NCBI GenBank assembly: GCA_020059465.1
Contig: JAGVBZ010000043.1
Coordinates: 1-64,000 of the forward strand
DNA from: Brevinematales bacterium
GTDB taxonomy: Bacteria > Spirochaetota > Brevinematia > Brevinematales > GWF1-51-8
Direction: 5' to 3'
Length of the DNA stretch: 64,000 nucleotides
Of the stretch, positions 24,798-33,040 are shown one piece after another. The position numbers and the translations under genes are program-made. Each line of letters begins with the position of its first letter. The stretch's first letter is position 1. Under the pieces are notes generated by a model that saw only the letters and a list, made by a program, of their open reading frames with translations, ran no database searches and had not been told where the DNA came from.

Positions 24798-25133
24798 TTA
24801 CTGCGGTTTCGGGACTAATTGCTGGAGGGAGATTTTCTCAAGGAGCGCGTAAGCGTCGGGGAGTTTGTTCAGGACGTCGTCATAGACCTCGGTGACCGAG
24901 ACCGAGTCGTTTTCCTTATAGAGCACGAAGTACAGCGTATCGGTCATACCCTCGAATACGAAGACGCTTTTTCCCTCGGGGAACGCGTCACGCCGGAGGA
25001 GTGCGATTTTAGCGACATAGCCGGACATCTGCGCGATCTTCGGCTTCAGTTTGAAATGGAACAGGAAAAAGACCTTGATCTTCAGGAAAAAGTTCTTAAT
25101 TCGCGTTCCGATGTTTTTAAAAAATCCGCTCAT
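24798..25133 (-). CDS. hypothetical protein
   Basis: The 111-residue protein opens with a basic amphipathic stretch (about 1-32, Lys and Phe rich) and continues with a compact soluble part ending LEKISLQQLVPKPQ. I do not recognise a family. Support comes from a GGCGGGGAAAT ribosome site before ATG and from normal codon use compared with the AT-rich gene next door, which converges on it with 20 nt between stops. The stretch 25134-25281 upstream shows no clear feature. Confidence 0.5.
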   Translation of the reverse strand: MSGFFKNIGTRIKNFFLKIKVFFLFHFKLKPKIAQMSGYVAKIALLRRDAFPEGKSVFVFEGMTDTLYFVLYKENDSVSVTEVYDDVLNKLPDAYALLEKISLQQLVPKPQ

Positions 25134-25281
25134 ATTTCCCCGCCCACATTGATGTCAGTGTGGTGTTTTTTATTTTGCGTCAGCCCGTTCTATTCCCGCG
25201 ATTGGAAACGCCGGATTGAAAGCGGAGAGTTGTCCGCCTTCGGCATTCTTAAGAAGGTTGACAGGTCCTCGTTGCGAGAAA

Positions 25282-25674
25282 TTACTTCTTCCAATTGAAG
25301 TTGTTGGAGCCGCAACGGGGGCAGATACGTTCGAAGTCGTTCTGGTATTCATCCTCGGTGATCGTATCCTGCCAGTCCTGTCCGCAGTCGTCGCATTCGA
25401 GGATAACCGGAATTTCGTTCTGAATATCCTCGTCGACAAATATTTTCTCATCGAGTTCGTCGTTCATAGTATTATCCTCGTCGTCATCGTCGAGAAACTC
25501 TTCGTCCTCGTCAAGAAAAAGATCCTCAAGGTCGTCAAATTCGTTATCCATATCAGTACCCGAATCGTAATCGTCGTTTTCGGGAATAAATTGCTGGATG
25601 TAGTCGAAATCGTCGAGATCGTCAAATTCCGCGTCGTCAGAGAATGAATTATCCAACATGTCCTTCAGGTACAT
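25282..25674 (-). CDS. very acidic protein with C-terminal zinc ribbon
   Basis: The 130-residue protein has an N-terminal 90 residues made mainly of Asp and Glu with Phe, Leu and Tyr, then a zinc ribbon: C94-D-D-C97 and C118-P-R-C121-G. Long acidic tails occur in proteins that mimic nucleic acid or bind RNA polymerase or ribosomes; the zinc ribbon is the usual binding head. No family is recognised beyond that. It has its own strong promoter (25707-25734). The start is ATG with AAGGA nine bases upstream. Confidence 0.7.
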   Translation of the reverse strand: MYLKDMLDNSFSDDAEFDDLDDFDYIQQFIPENDDYDSGTDMDNEFDDLEDLFLDEDEEFLDDDDEDNTMNDELDEKIFVDEDIQNEIPVILECDDCGQDWQDTITEDEYQNDFERICPRCGSNNFNWKK

Positions 25675-25706
25675 ACCACTATTTCCTTATTTAATTTCTC
25701 CTTGTT

Positions 25707-25734
25707 ATTTTAATTCCCCGCAGATTTCTGTCAA
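25707..25734 (-). promoter_or_regulatory. strong promoter for the acidic zinc-ribbon gene
   Basis: On the minus strand: TTGACA (25734-25729), 16 bp, TAAAAT (25712-25707), 32 bp before the ATG. Confidence 0.65.
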
Positions 25735-25754
25735 GAATCTGAGGGCATATTTTT

Positions 25755-25783
25755 TTGCAAAAAATCGATGGTTAAGTTATAAT
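25755..25783 (+). promoter_or_regulatory. promoter for the HIT gene
   Basis: TTGCAA (25755-25760), 17 bp, perfect TATAAT (25778-25783), 31 bp before the TTG start at 25815. Confidence 0.7.
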
Positions 25784-25814
25784 ACACAGCTATAGTGAAA
25801 AAGCGGAGGATAGT

Positions 25815-26165
25815 TTGCCGGAAAATCAGGCGGATTGTTTATTCTGCAGGATTGCATCGAAGCAGATTAAGTCCGATATAGTTTACGAGGATGAATTTAC
25901 GGCGGCGTTTAACGACATCAGTCCACAGGCGCCGGTGCATGTCCTCGTAATCCCCAAGGCGCATTATGCGGCGTTGGACGATGTAGACGATCATGGGATT
26001 TACACGCATATATTCGATACGGTCGGTAAGATCGTAGAGATAAAGAAGCTGAAAAGCGACGGTTATCGGGTAGTTGCGAACTGCGGGAGCCATGGCGGCC
26101 AGGCAGTCGGACATGTGCATTTTCATGTTTTAGGCGGGCGCCCGATGAAGTGGCCTCCGGGATGA
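25815..26165 (+). CDS. HIT-family nucleotide hydrolase (HinT-like)
   Basis: HinT proteins hydrolyse phosphoramidate bonds on purine nucleotides. The 116-residue protein has CLFCRIASKQI near the start, INDISPQAPVHVLVIPK in form, and the histidine triad GHVHFHVLGG near residues 97-106, followed by the C-terminal P.KWPPG. The start is TTG at 25815, four bases after GGAGGA; no ATG gives a full-length N-terminus. It leads into rpsU and yqeY. Confidence 0.92.
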   Translation: MPENQADCLFCRIASKQIKSDIVYEDEFTAAFNDISPQAPVHVLVIPKAHYAALDDVDDHGIYTHIFDTVGKIVEIKKLKSDGYRVVANCGSHGGQAVGHVHFHVLGGRPMKWPPG

Positions 26166-26233
26166 TCAGGCGGGTTTTATTCTGCCGAAACTGTTTATAA
26201 CTATTAAAACTTTTTATAAAGGAGTTGATTTGC

Positions 26234-26446
26234 ATGTTAAGAATCGAAGTCAGGGATAATGAATCCATCGATGGAGTTTTAAAGAGGTTCAAGAAGGAAG
26301 TCGAAAAAGACGGAATCCTTACTGAAGAAAAGAAGCATCGCTTTTTCGAGAAGCCTTCAGAGACCCGCAAAAAGAAAATCGCTGCGGTGAAGAGAAAAAT
26401 CGAAAAGAAAATCCGCAAAATGCGGCAGATGAACCGTTATATATAA
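26234..26446 (+). CDS. rpsU: 30S ribosomal protein S21
   Basis: The 70-residue basic protein matches S21: RIEVRDNESIDGVLKRFKKE, then the RRRSFFEKPSE-like HRFFEKPSETRKKK, then a Lys/Arg-rich helix. S21 sits on the small subunit platform near the anti-Shine-Dalgarno region. ATG 26234 is chosen over an in-frame TTG nine bases earlier because AAAGGAG fits it. rpsU followed by yqeY is a common pair. Confidence 0.93.
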   Translation: MLRIEVRDNESIDGVLKRFKKEVEKDGILTEEKKHRFFEKPSETRKKKIAAVKRKIEKKIRKMRQMNRYI

Positions 26447-26464
26447 ATCCTCGCGAGGTGCAGG

Positions 26465-26911
26465 ATGGGGTTATTCGAAGATATTCAAAGAGAATTTATA
26501 GACGTCCGTAAAAAACGGGATAAATTCGCGTCAAACGTGTTAAGTATGCTGATTTCCGATCTGAAATACGAGAAGATCAATAAGCAGAAAGAACTCGAGG
26601 ACGCCGATGTTATTGCGTTTATACAAAAAACGATCAAACAGAAGACCGAGGTGATCGTCGAGTTCGAAAAAGGCGGACGGCAGGATCTGGTTGATAAAGA
26701 AAAGGGCGAAATACAGTATCTGCAGAAATACCTGCCCGAAATGATGTCGGGGGATGAAATCCTGAAGATCGCGCTCGAAGTAAAGGCGGCTACAGGGGCT
26801 TCTTCGCCCGGGGATATCGGAAAGGTTATGAAGGAAATGATGCCGCGTGTAAAAGGCAAGGCCGACGGAGCGTTGGTCAAGGATATTGTCGCGAAAGTCC
26901 TTAGTGAATAA
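26465..26911 (+). CDS. yqeY: GatB/YqeY-domain protein
   Basis: The 148-residue protein has the whole YqeY pattern: LRMLISDLKYEKINK-type N-terminal helix, VIAFIQKTIKQK, and the C-terminal helical domain with GKVMKEMMPRVKGKADGALVKDIV in form. The C-terminal domain is shared with GatB of the amidotransferase and is thought to contact tRNA. It lies 18 nt after rpsU, so the two are co-transcribed. Confidence 0.92.
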   Translation: MGLFEDIQREFIDVRKKRDKFASNVLSMLISDLKYEKINKQKELEDADVIAFIQKTIKQKTEVIVEFEKGGRQDLVDKEKGEIQYLQKYLPEMMSGDEILKIALEVKAATGASSPGDIGKVMKEMMPRVKGKADGALVKDIVAKVLSE

Positions 26912-26957
26912 GTTATCAGGTTGCAGTAATGCAGAAAAAAATATAACAGTTATGCCG

Positions 26958-26985
26958 GGCTTGCTTATGGCAAGCCGTTTTTATT
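26958..26985 (+). terminator. intrinsic terminator before dapF
   Basis: GGCTTGC (26958-26964), TTATG loop, GCAAGCC (26970-26976), GTTTTTATT. It ends the rpsU-yqeY message only 11 nt before dapF. As no separate promoter is evident between it and dapF, it may act as a partial terminator. Confidence 0.8.
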
Positions 26986-26995
26986 AGGAGGCCCT

Positions 26996-27889
26996 ATGCG
27001 CTTCGATTTTACAAAAATGCAGGCGTTGGGAAACGACTACATATTTATAAACGGTTTCAAGTACGGCGAGCTTTCCGTCGGCGCTGAGAAACTGGCGATC
27101 GGAATGAGCGACCGCCACTTCGGGATAGGCGGAGACGGTATCATCTTCGTACTCCCGTCGGAGTCCGCCGACGCCCGCATGCGTATATTTAACGCGGACG
27201 GGAGCGAAGCCGAGATGTGCGGTAACGGTATCCGGCAGGCCGCGAAATACCTTTATGATAAAAGTATTCTCCGGCGCGATAAAATGGCCATCGATACCGG
27301 GGCGGGCGTGAAACAGATCGCCCTTGAGATATCGGGAAATACCATGACACGCGCGACTGTCGATATGGGGGAACCGGTACTCGATCCGCGTTACTTACCC
27401 GCCAACGCCGAATTGAACCGCGGCGAATATACGGTGATCAGCCTGAAACCCGAGGGTCGTGATTTCGATTTTACCCTTGTATCGATGGGGAATCCCCACG
27501 CTGTAGCTTTTGTCAATGAGGTCTGCGGGATGGACGTACGGAAATACGGACGGGCGGTCGAAACAATGACCGATGTTTTCCCGCGCCGGACGAATGTTGA
27601 GTTTATCGAAATGATCTCCCCGAACGAGATACGGATGCGTGTATGGGAGCGCGGAAGCGGGGAGACTCTCGCGTGCGGGACAGGCGCCTCGGCGAGCGTG
27701 GTAGCGGCCGTATTGAACGGATTAACCGAAAGGAAAGTTACCGTGCGCCTTTTGGGAGGCGACCTGATGATCGATTGGATGGATAATAATCATGTTGCGA
27801 TGACCGGCGGCGCGGAGATCGCGTTTGAGGGTGAGGGCGATACCGATTATTTCCTGAACATCGCAGATAATGCCCCAAAACAAGACTGA
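26996..27889 (+). CDS. dapF: diaminopimelate epimerase
   Basis: DapF turns LL- into meso-diaminopimelate for lysine and peptidoglycan. The 297-residue protein has the paired catalytic cysteines Cys75 (EMCGNGIR) and Cys227 (LACGTGASA), plus ALGNDYIF and SMGNPHAV. It implies DAP-type chemistry, in contrast to ornithine-type treponemes. The start is ATG behind AGGAGG. Confidence 0.94.
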   Translation: MRFDFTKMQALGNDYIFINGFKYGELSVGAEKLAIGMSDRHFGIGGDGIIFVLPSESADARMRIFNADGSEAEMCGNGIRQAAKYLYDKSILRRDKMAIDTGAGVKQIALEISGNTMTRATVDMGEPVLDPRYLPANAELNRGEYTVISLKPEGRDFDFTLVSMGNPHAVAFVNEVCGMDVRKYGRAVETMTDVFPRRTNVEFIEMISPNEIRMRVWERGSGETLACGTGASASVVAAVLNGLTERKVTVRLLGGDLMIDWMDNNHVAMTGGAEIAFEGEGDTDYFLNIADNAPKQD

Positions 27890-27983
27890 GATTTTCCATG
27901 CTCTAATTTTTACATTCCAGATCGGATATTTCATAGATTTTTACCTCCCGATAAAAAAATAGAAAAATATTTCCTGAAAGTTA

Positions 27984-28012
27984 TTGACATCATCATCGAT
28001 TTATGATATATT
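27984..28012 (+). promoter_or_regulatory. strong promoter of the lipoprotein-export operon
   Basis: TTGACA (27984-27989), 17 bp, TATATT (28007-28012): 11 of 12 consensus bases. Transcription should start near 28019, exactly at the first operator. Confidence 0.8.
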
Positions 28013-28018
28013 ATTTCG

Positions 28019-28064
28019 ATGACCGAGTGGTCATTTTGTAAAGATAAGATGACCGGATGGTCAT
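28019..28064 (+). promoter_or_regulatory. two tandem palindromic operators (TetR-type)
   Basis: Two 16-bp sites, ATGACC-GAGT-GGTCAT (28019-28034) and ATGACC-GGAT-GGTCAT (28049-28064), share perfect inverted arms. Their centres are 30 bp apart, near three helical turns, so two dimers would sit on the same face. The first overlaps the expected transcription start. TetR-family repressors use operators of this kind; no such gene is in the window near the site. Confidence 0.75.
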
Positions 28065-28087
28065 CAGTAAACATTGAGGAGGTTTCT

Positions 28088-28813
28088 ATGATCAGATGGA
28101 TTCTTATAATGGCGTTGGTACCCATGACCGCGTTCTCGCTGACGGCAGAAGAGATCATCCAGAAGGTGGATGATAACCAACTCTATAAGACTGAAAAATT
28201 CGAAGCGGTCATGACTATCCAGAAAGGTTCTCAGAAGCTGACTAAAAAGTTCTGGGGATACTCCCAGAACGAAGGGAAAAAATCCTTCATGGAGTTCACC
28301 AACCCGGAAGATAAGGGAGTTAAGTACCTCAAATTGAATAACGAACTGTGGATTTATTTTCCGGATGCCGACGATACGATGAAAATCTCGGGGTATATGC
28401 TTCAGAAAGGAATGATGGGCAGCGATATTTCCTACGAGGATATGCTGGAGGAAAACAGTCTGGAAGAGGACTACAATACCCTTCTTAAGGGAGATACCAA
28501 TGTAAACGGTATTCTCTGCTATCATATTACGCTGACCGCGAAAAACGATAAGGTTACCTATGCCAAACAGGATTTATTTATCGATAAAGATAAGTATGTT
28601 TGGGTCGAATCTATTCTCTATGCGATTGGCGACCGTCCGATCAAACGGATGACTGCGTTGAAAGTGGAGAAAAAGGGCGGACGGTGGGTAATTACCGAGA
28701 TGGAGATCGTTGATCTTCGCCAGCAGAATACGAAAACCACCATTGGTTTTACTAAAATCGATTTTAATGTCGGGCTTCCCAAGGACGGTTTCTCGAAGAG
28801 TAAGCTGAAGTAG
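28088..28813 (+). CDS. outer-membrane lipoprotein-sorting protein, LolA-like
   Basis: The 241-residue protein has a signal peptide (residues 1 to about 19) followed by AEEIIQKVDDN and a LolA/LolB-like beta sheet with the pattern KKFWGYSQNEGKKSFMEF, then an YMLQKGMMGSDISYEDM stretch typical of the outer-membrane-lipoprotein-sorting family. Such proteins carry lipids or lipoproteins across the periplasm. ATG 28088 is chosen because GAGGAGG lies 5 bases before it; the frame is open from the ATG of the first operator at 28019, which is not a real start. First gene of an operon of six. Confidence 0.85.
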   Translation: MIRWILIMALVPMTAFSLTAEEIIQKVDDNQLYKTEKFEAVMTIQKGSQKLTKKFWGYSQNEGKKSFMEFTNPEDKGVKYLKLNNELWIYFPDADDTMKISGYMLQKGMMGSDISYEDMLEENSLEEDYNTLLKGDTNVNGILCYHITLTAKNDKVTYAKQDLFIDKDKYVWVESILYAIGDRPIKRMTALKVEKKGGRWVITEMEIVDLRQQNTKTTIGFTKIDFNVGLPKDGFSKSKLK

Positions 28814-28821
28814 GAGGGTTT

Positions 28822-29883
28822 ATGAAGAAACTGCGCAGCGCGCTCTGGGCCGCGGCGGTACTGCTGATGACAGTCATACCGCTCTCCGCTGAGATAGAAT
28901 TATCGGGCGCGATTCGGAACGATTTCATGGTGCTTAAGCCTACCAATGCGTCGCCGAATTATAACAATACCCTCGAGATGAAACTGATATTCGGACGCAA
29001 GACCGAGGAATGGAAATTTTACGCCGACGCGAGACTCTCGCTGTACGCGGGGATTATCACCAATTACACCGGCGCGTCCGTAGGGTTAAATCTCCTGCGC
29101 GCATTCATCCGGTACTATTCCCCTATAGGCGCGGTCACAGTCGGTAAGACGTATATGAACTACGGTATCCGCGGGATGTTCAACCCGTTCGAGATGGTAA
29201 AAAACGTCAATTTCACCGACCTGAACTACGACCTTGAGGGTATGGTCGGGCTGACATGGGAACCGCCGTTCGACGACCTATCCGGTATGAAGATTTACGT
29301 TCGTCCGGATACGTCCCTTTCCAATTCCGGGGGAGGTCTGAGTATCTATACCCATCTCGGCACGTTCGATATGGGGATAGTCTATAACCGGAAAATGTGG
29401 AATCAGAATGTCACCGGGTTGTACTTCAAGGGCGACCTCGAAGTGGGAATAAACGGCGCGTGGGCATACCATTTCGACGACTACGGCACGAATCGTTTCA
29501 ACGAAGCAAACTTTGGGATCGATTACAGCTTTTTTGAAAATAAACTGATCTTCATGTTCGTGTTTTATTACGACGAATACGGCGCTGAAAATCCGGATAA
29601 GTATAATTATTTTTCCAGGGAGGATAAGTATTTTCTCGCAAAATACTACCTGTTCGGCGATATTTCGGTTGTATTCGACGAGTTCCTGAGTATGCAGTTC
29701 GACGGATTCTTCAATCTTGTCGACGGGAGCGGATTGTTTATGCCGCAGATAAAATATTTATTGAGCGACGGATTGACCGTTTCAGCTCTCGCGGGAATCC
29801 CGTGGGGCGGTGACAAATCGGAATTCGCGCCCGCTAAAAACGGCGAGTACAGCCTGGTAGGGCGTTTCGAAGCGAAATTATAG
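28822..29883 (+). CDS. outer-membrane beta-barrel protein of the export operon
   Basis: The 353-residue protein has a signal peptide (1 to about 23, IPLSAEI) and then strand-turn-strand segments with many Tyr, Phe, Trp and Asn/Asp turns, as in porin-like barrels. It begins with ELSGAIRNDFMVLKP and ends ...GRFEAKL. It lies 8 nt after the LolA-like gene and 9 nt before the ABC ATPase. It may be the outer-membrane partner of the export machine, but no defined family is recognised. Confidence 0.75.
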   Translation: MKKLRSALWAAAVLLMTVIPLSAEIELSGAIRNDFMVLKPTNASPNYNNTLEMKLIFGRKTEEWKFYADARLSLYAGIITNYTGASVGLNLLRAFIRYYSPIGAVTVGKTYMNYGIRGMFNPFEMVKNVNFTDLNYDLEGMVGLTWEPPFDDLSGMKIYVRPDTSLSNSGGGLSIYTHLGTFDMGIVYNRKMWNQNVTGLYFKGDLEVGINGAWAYHFDDYGTNRFNEANFGIDYSFFENKLIFMFVFYYDEYGAENPDKYNYFSREDKYFLAKYYLFGDISVVFDEFLSMQFDGFFNLVDGSGLFMPQIKYLLSDGLTVSALAGIPWGGDKSEFAPAKNGEYSLVGRFEAKL

Positions 29884-29892
29884 GAGGCTATT

Positions 29893-30564
29893 ATGCTTTT
29901 AGAGATTAAGAATATCAATAAGATCTATCACTCGGGAAAAGTGGATTTTCAGGCTCTGTATGATATTAATCTTAATATCGATAAGGGCGAATTCGTGGCG
30001 CTGGCAGGGCCGAGCGGTTCCGGGAAGACTACCCTGCTGAATATCATCGGGTGTATCGACAGCGCCGAGAGCGGAGAGGTTGTCCTCGACGGGATCAACC
30101 TGATCGGGAAAAAGCCCGACGAATTGGCGCACCTGAGAAGGGATTACTTCGGGTTCATCTTCCAGACATACAACCTTATCCCGGTGTTGACGGTGTTCGA
30201 AAATGTCGAGCTCCCGCTGAAGCTCCTGAAAAAGTACTCGGACAGCGATATAAAGGATATGGTGCTTGACACCCTGAAACGGGTAGGCCTCGAGGGATTG
30301 GATAAGCGCATGCCCGCCGAACTTTCGGGCGGACAGCAGCAACGTGTCTCTATCGCGCGCGCGATTATCAAAAAACCGAAAATGATACTTGCCGACGAAC
30401 CTACCGCGAACCTCGATTCCAAAACGGGCGAGGGGATTGTGGATATCATGAAAGAGATGAACGGACAGGACGGAGTCACATTCGTATTCTCCACTCACGA
30501 CAGACTGATTATGGAGCATGCAAAACGGATGGTAAAACTGCGCGATGGAAAAATAGTACAATAA
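29893..30564 (+). CDS. ABC transporter ATPase, LolD/MacB type
   Basis: The 223-residue ATPase has Walker A at 39-47 (GPSGSGKTT), the Q-loop IFQTYNLIP, signature LSGGQ at 144-148, Walker B MILADEP at 164-170, and the H-loop STHD. The pattern, in particular the [15 protein letters not shown] stretch, is that of LolD/MacB/FtsE-like ATPases that drive mechanotransmission rather than substrate channelling. The three permeases downstream share the FtsX fold, which fits. Confidence 0.93.
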   Translation: MLLEIKNINKIYHSGKVDFQALYDINLNIDKGEFVALAGPSGSGKTTLLNIIGCIDSAESGEVVLDGINLIGKKPDELAHLRRDYFGFIFQTYNLIPVLTVFENVELPLKLLKKYSDSDIKDMVLDTLKRVGLEGLDKRMPAELSGGQQQRVSIARAIIKKPKMILADEPTANLDSKTGEGIVDIMKEMNGQDGVTFVFSTHDRLIMEHAKRMVKLRDGKIVQ

Positions 30565-30582
30565 CACCTGCGGAGTTATTGA

Positions 30583-31803
30583 ATGAAATATCTGATAAAA
30601 CTGGCATTAGCCAATATAAGACGCGCGACACGACGGACGGTGCTCACCTTTCTCATACTCGGTTTCGGTATCTCACTCTATATTTTTCTGGAGAGTTTTA
30701 TCGTAGGTTTCGAGAACTCGTCCTTCGATAACCTGATAAATTTCCAAACCGGGCATATTAAAGTACATAGTCGGGATTATGCGGGTGAAAAGCCCTATGC
30801 TCTCTCGAACCTGATCGAGAATTACCAAACGGTGCTGGACGAGATCGGGCAAAAACCGTTCGTGACCGGAGTGACCGCGCGGGCGTCATTCCTCGGCGAA
30901 CTGGATAATATGAGGGACGCCGTTGCTGTGGTGATCAGCGGGATAGATTTTAAAAGCGACCCGATGGTCTACATTCTCACCAATTACATTATCGAGGGAG
31001 TGTTTGATAAAAGCGGAGTGCTGCTTGGAAAATCCCTCGCGGACGATATGGGACTGAAAACCGGCGATTACTGCTACCTGTCGCTGCGGAAGCAGCAGGG
31101 CGCATATGTATCGATTGAGAAAAAGATCACGGGAATTGTAAATACCACCGACCCGACTGTCAACACAAGTACCGTATTCCTCGAATTGGACGAGACGTTA
31201 GCGCTCTACGGGGTGACGGGAGTCACTGAAATAGGGATAAAGACGGATAATGTGAAGAAAACCGCCGAATATACAGCCGAAATAAAAAAGGCATTCCCCG
31301 CGCTCAAGGTCGAGGAATGGAAGGAAGCCGCTCAGCAGACTATCCAGATGATGGAATTGGAACGGCAGTTCGACGGGGTTATTATTCTATTCATCATCAT
31401 TATTGCTCTTGTGGGAATCATCAACACGATGCTGATGTCCGTCTATGAGAAACAGCGCGAAATAGGAACGTTGAAAGCGCTGGGGATGACCGACGCCGAG
31501 GTGATGAGACTCTTCGTGATGGAAGGGGCGATCATCGGGTTTCTCGGCGGTCTATGCGGGATTGTCCTCGGTGTATTATTTACATGGTATTTCGCGGAAG
31601 TGGGGGTCGATTTCTTAGCGATGTGGGGTTCGTCCGATATCGGATTGAGTATTCCCATGGGAGTGATTAAGGCGGAATGGATAATCTGGCCTTATATTTG
31701 GGGGATGGTTTTGGGAATTGCGGCCAGCGTTGCAGCCAGCTATTATCCCGCGAAGAAAACTTCCCTCATGCAGCCGATGGAATGTCTCCGTGTGAGACAA
31801 TAA
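30583..31803 (+). CDS. FtsX-type ABC permease, LolC/E-like (1)
   Basis: The 406-residue permease has one N-terminal membrane helix (about 20-40), a large periplasmic domain (about 45-265), and three C-terminal helices beginning near residue 266. The C-terminal part has GTLKALGMT and ends with YYPAKK..LMQPMECLR. This MacB/FtsX architecture is that of lipoprotein release or efflux systems. It is clearly a duplicate of the next gene: the stretch around residues 270-305 is almost unchanged between them. Confidence 0.88.
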   Translation: MKYLIKLALANIRRATRRTVLTFLILGFGISLYIFLESFIVGFENSSFDNLINFQTGHIKVHSRDYAGEKPYALSNLIENYQTVLDEIGQKPFVTGVTARASFLGELDNMRDAVAVVISGIDFKSDPMVYILTNYIIEGVFDKSGVLLGKSLADDMGLKTGDYCYLSLRKQQGAYVSIEKKITGIVNTTDPTVNTSTVFLELDETLALYGVTGVTEIGIKTDNVKKTAEYTAEIKKAFPALKVEEWKEAAQQTIQMMELERQFDGVIILFIIIIALVGIINTMLMSVYEKQREIGTLKALGMTDAEVMRLFVMEGAIIGFLGGLCGIVLGVLFTWYFAEVGVDFLAMWGSSDIGLSIPMGVIKAEWIIWPYIWGMVLGIAASVAASYYPAKKTSLMQPMECLRVRQ

Positions 31804-31813
31804 GGAGGAGATA

Positions 31814-33028
31814 ATGAAGTATATTCTAAATCTGGCTATGGCAAATATCAAACGCGCTACAAGGCGTACCGTCCTGACATTCATGATTCTTGGCGTCGGT
31901 ATAGGCTTGTTTATCATCATGGAATGTATGCTGGCCGGTATGGAGACTATGTCGTTCAGGAATATCATCGATCTTCAAACCGGGCATATTAAGATTCACA
32001 GCATGGCTTACAGTGAGGAAAAACCTTACGAACTCTCCAATTTAATAGTGAACTACGAAAGCGTGGTGGATGAAATAGCGAAACAACCTTTTGTCAAAGG
32101 TGTAACCGCGCGGGCGCTTTTTCTTGGAGAAGTAGATAATATGAGAGATTCCCTACCGGTTGTGATCACGGGTATCGATTTTAATAGAGACCCGTCGGTA
32201 TACTCCCTGACGAATTTTATTTCGGAGGGCGTGTACGATCAGGAGGGACTCATGATGGGGAAAACCCTTGCCGACGATCTCGAACTCAAAGTCGGAGACT
32301 ATGTTTACCTATCCTTCAGGAAGAAACAGGGCGCGTATGTCTCGATAGAAAAGAGAATAAGTGCGCTGCTGAGTTCGGGCGACCCCAGCGTTAACTCCGG
32401 GTCCGTATATATCGGCATCCATGAGGTGCTTTCCCTGTACGGCGTCGACGGCGTGACAGATATATCCGTGAAGACCGACAATGTCGATAAACTTTCCCTA
32501 TATACGGCGGAACTGAGAAAATTATTTCCTTCCTTAAATATTGTCGACTGGAAGAAGGCCGCCGAGCATACGATACTGGTATCGCAGATGAAAAGCAAAT
32601 TTTCAGGGATAATCATACTGTTTGTGATAATAATCGCGCTGGTGGGTATTATCAATACGATGCTGATGTCGGTCTATGAAAAACAGCGCGAGATCGGTAC
32701 GCTGAAGGCGCTCGGGATGACCGACAAACAGGTTCACCGTCTGTTCCTGATCGAGGGCGGGCTGATAGGCGTTATGGGAGGCATACTCGGGATCATCTTT
32801 GCGGTACTTGTAAACTGGTATATGACGACCGTCGGATTCGATATGAATCAGATGATGGGGGATAGAGATTTAGGAGTGGCGATATCCGGCGTTTTCCGAT
32901 CCGACTGGAAGATTGAGTCGTTTATCAAAGGGTTTGTCATCGGATTGCTGGCAAGTTTGTTTGCCAGTTACTACCCGGCGAAAAAAACAACCCGGATGCA
33001 GCCGATGGAATGTCTGCGGGTAAAGTAA
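31814..33028 (+). CDS. FtsX-type ABC permease, LolC/E-like (2)
   Basis: A 404-residue permease of the same plan as the previous gene, and paralogous over its full length with identity high in the C-terminal membrane helices and lower in the periplasmic domain. LolC and LolE work as a heterodimer with a LolD dimer, so two close copies could form such a pair. It follows 10 nt after the first. Confidence 0.88.
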   Translation: MKYILNLAMANIKRATRRTVLTFMILGVGIGLFIIMECMLAGMETMSFRNIIDLQTGHIKIHSMAYSEEKPYELSNLIVNYESVVDEIAKQPFVKGVTARALFLGEVDNMRDSLPVVITGIDFNRDPSVYSLTNFISEGVYDQEGLMMGKTLADDLELKVGDYVYLSFRKKQGAYVSIEKRISALLSSGDPSVNSGSVYIGIHEVLSLYGVDGVTDISVKTDNVDKLSLYTAELRKLFPSLNIVDWKKAAEHTILVSQMKSKFSGIIILFVIIIALVGIINTMLMSVYEKQREIGTLKALGMTDKQVHRLFLIEGGLIGVMGGILGIIFAVLVNWYMTTVGFDMNQMMGDRDLGVAISGVFRSDWKIESFIKGFVIGLLASLFASYYPAKKTTRMQPMECLRVK

Positions 33029-33040
33029 GAGGAGGCAAGA

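Noticed and set aside
28019-28087. ATG at 28019 as start of the LolA-like gene
   Set aside because: This ATG belongs to the operator palindrome and lies at the expected transcription start; the signal peptide and GAGGAGG site place the start at 28088.
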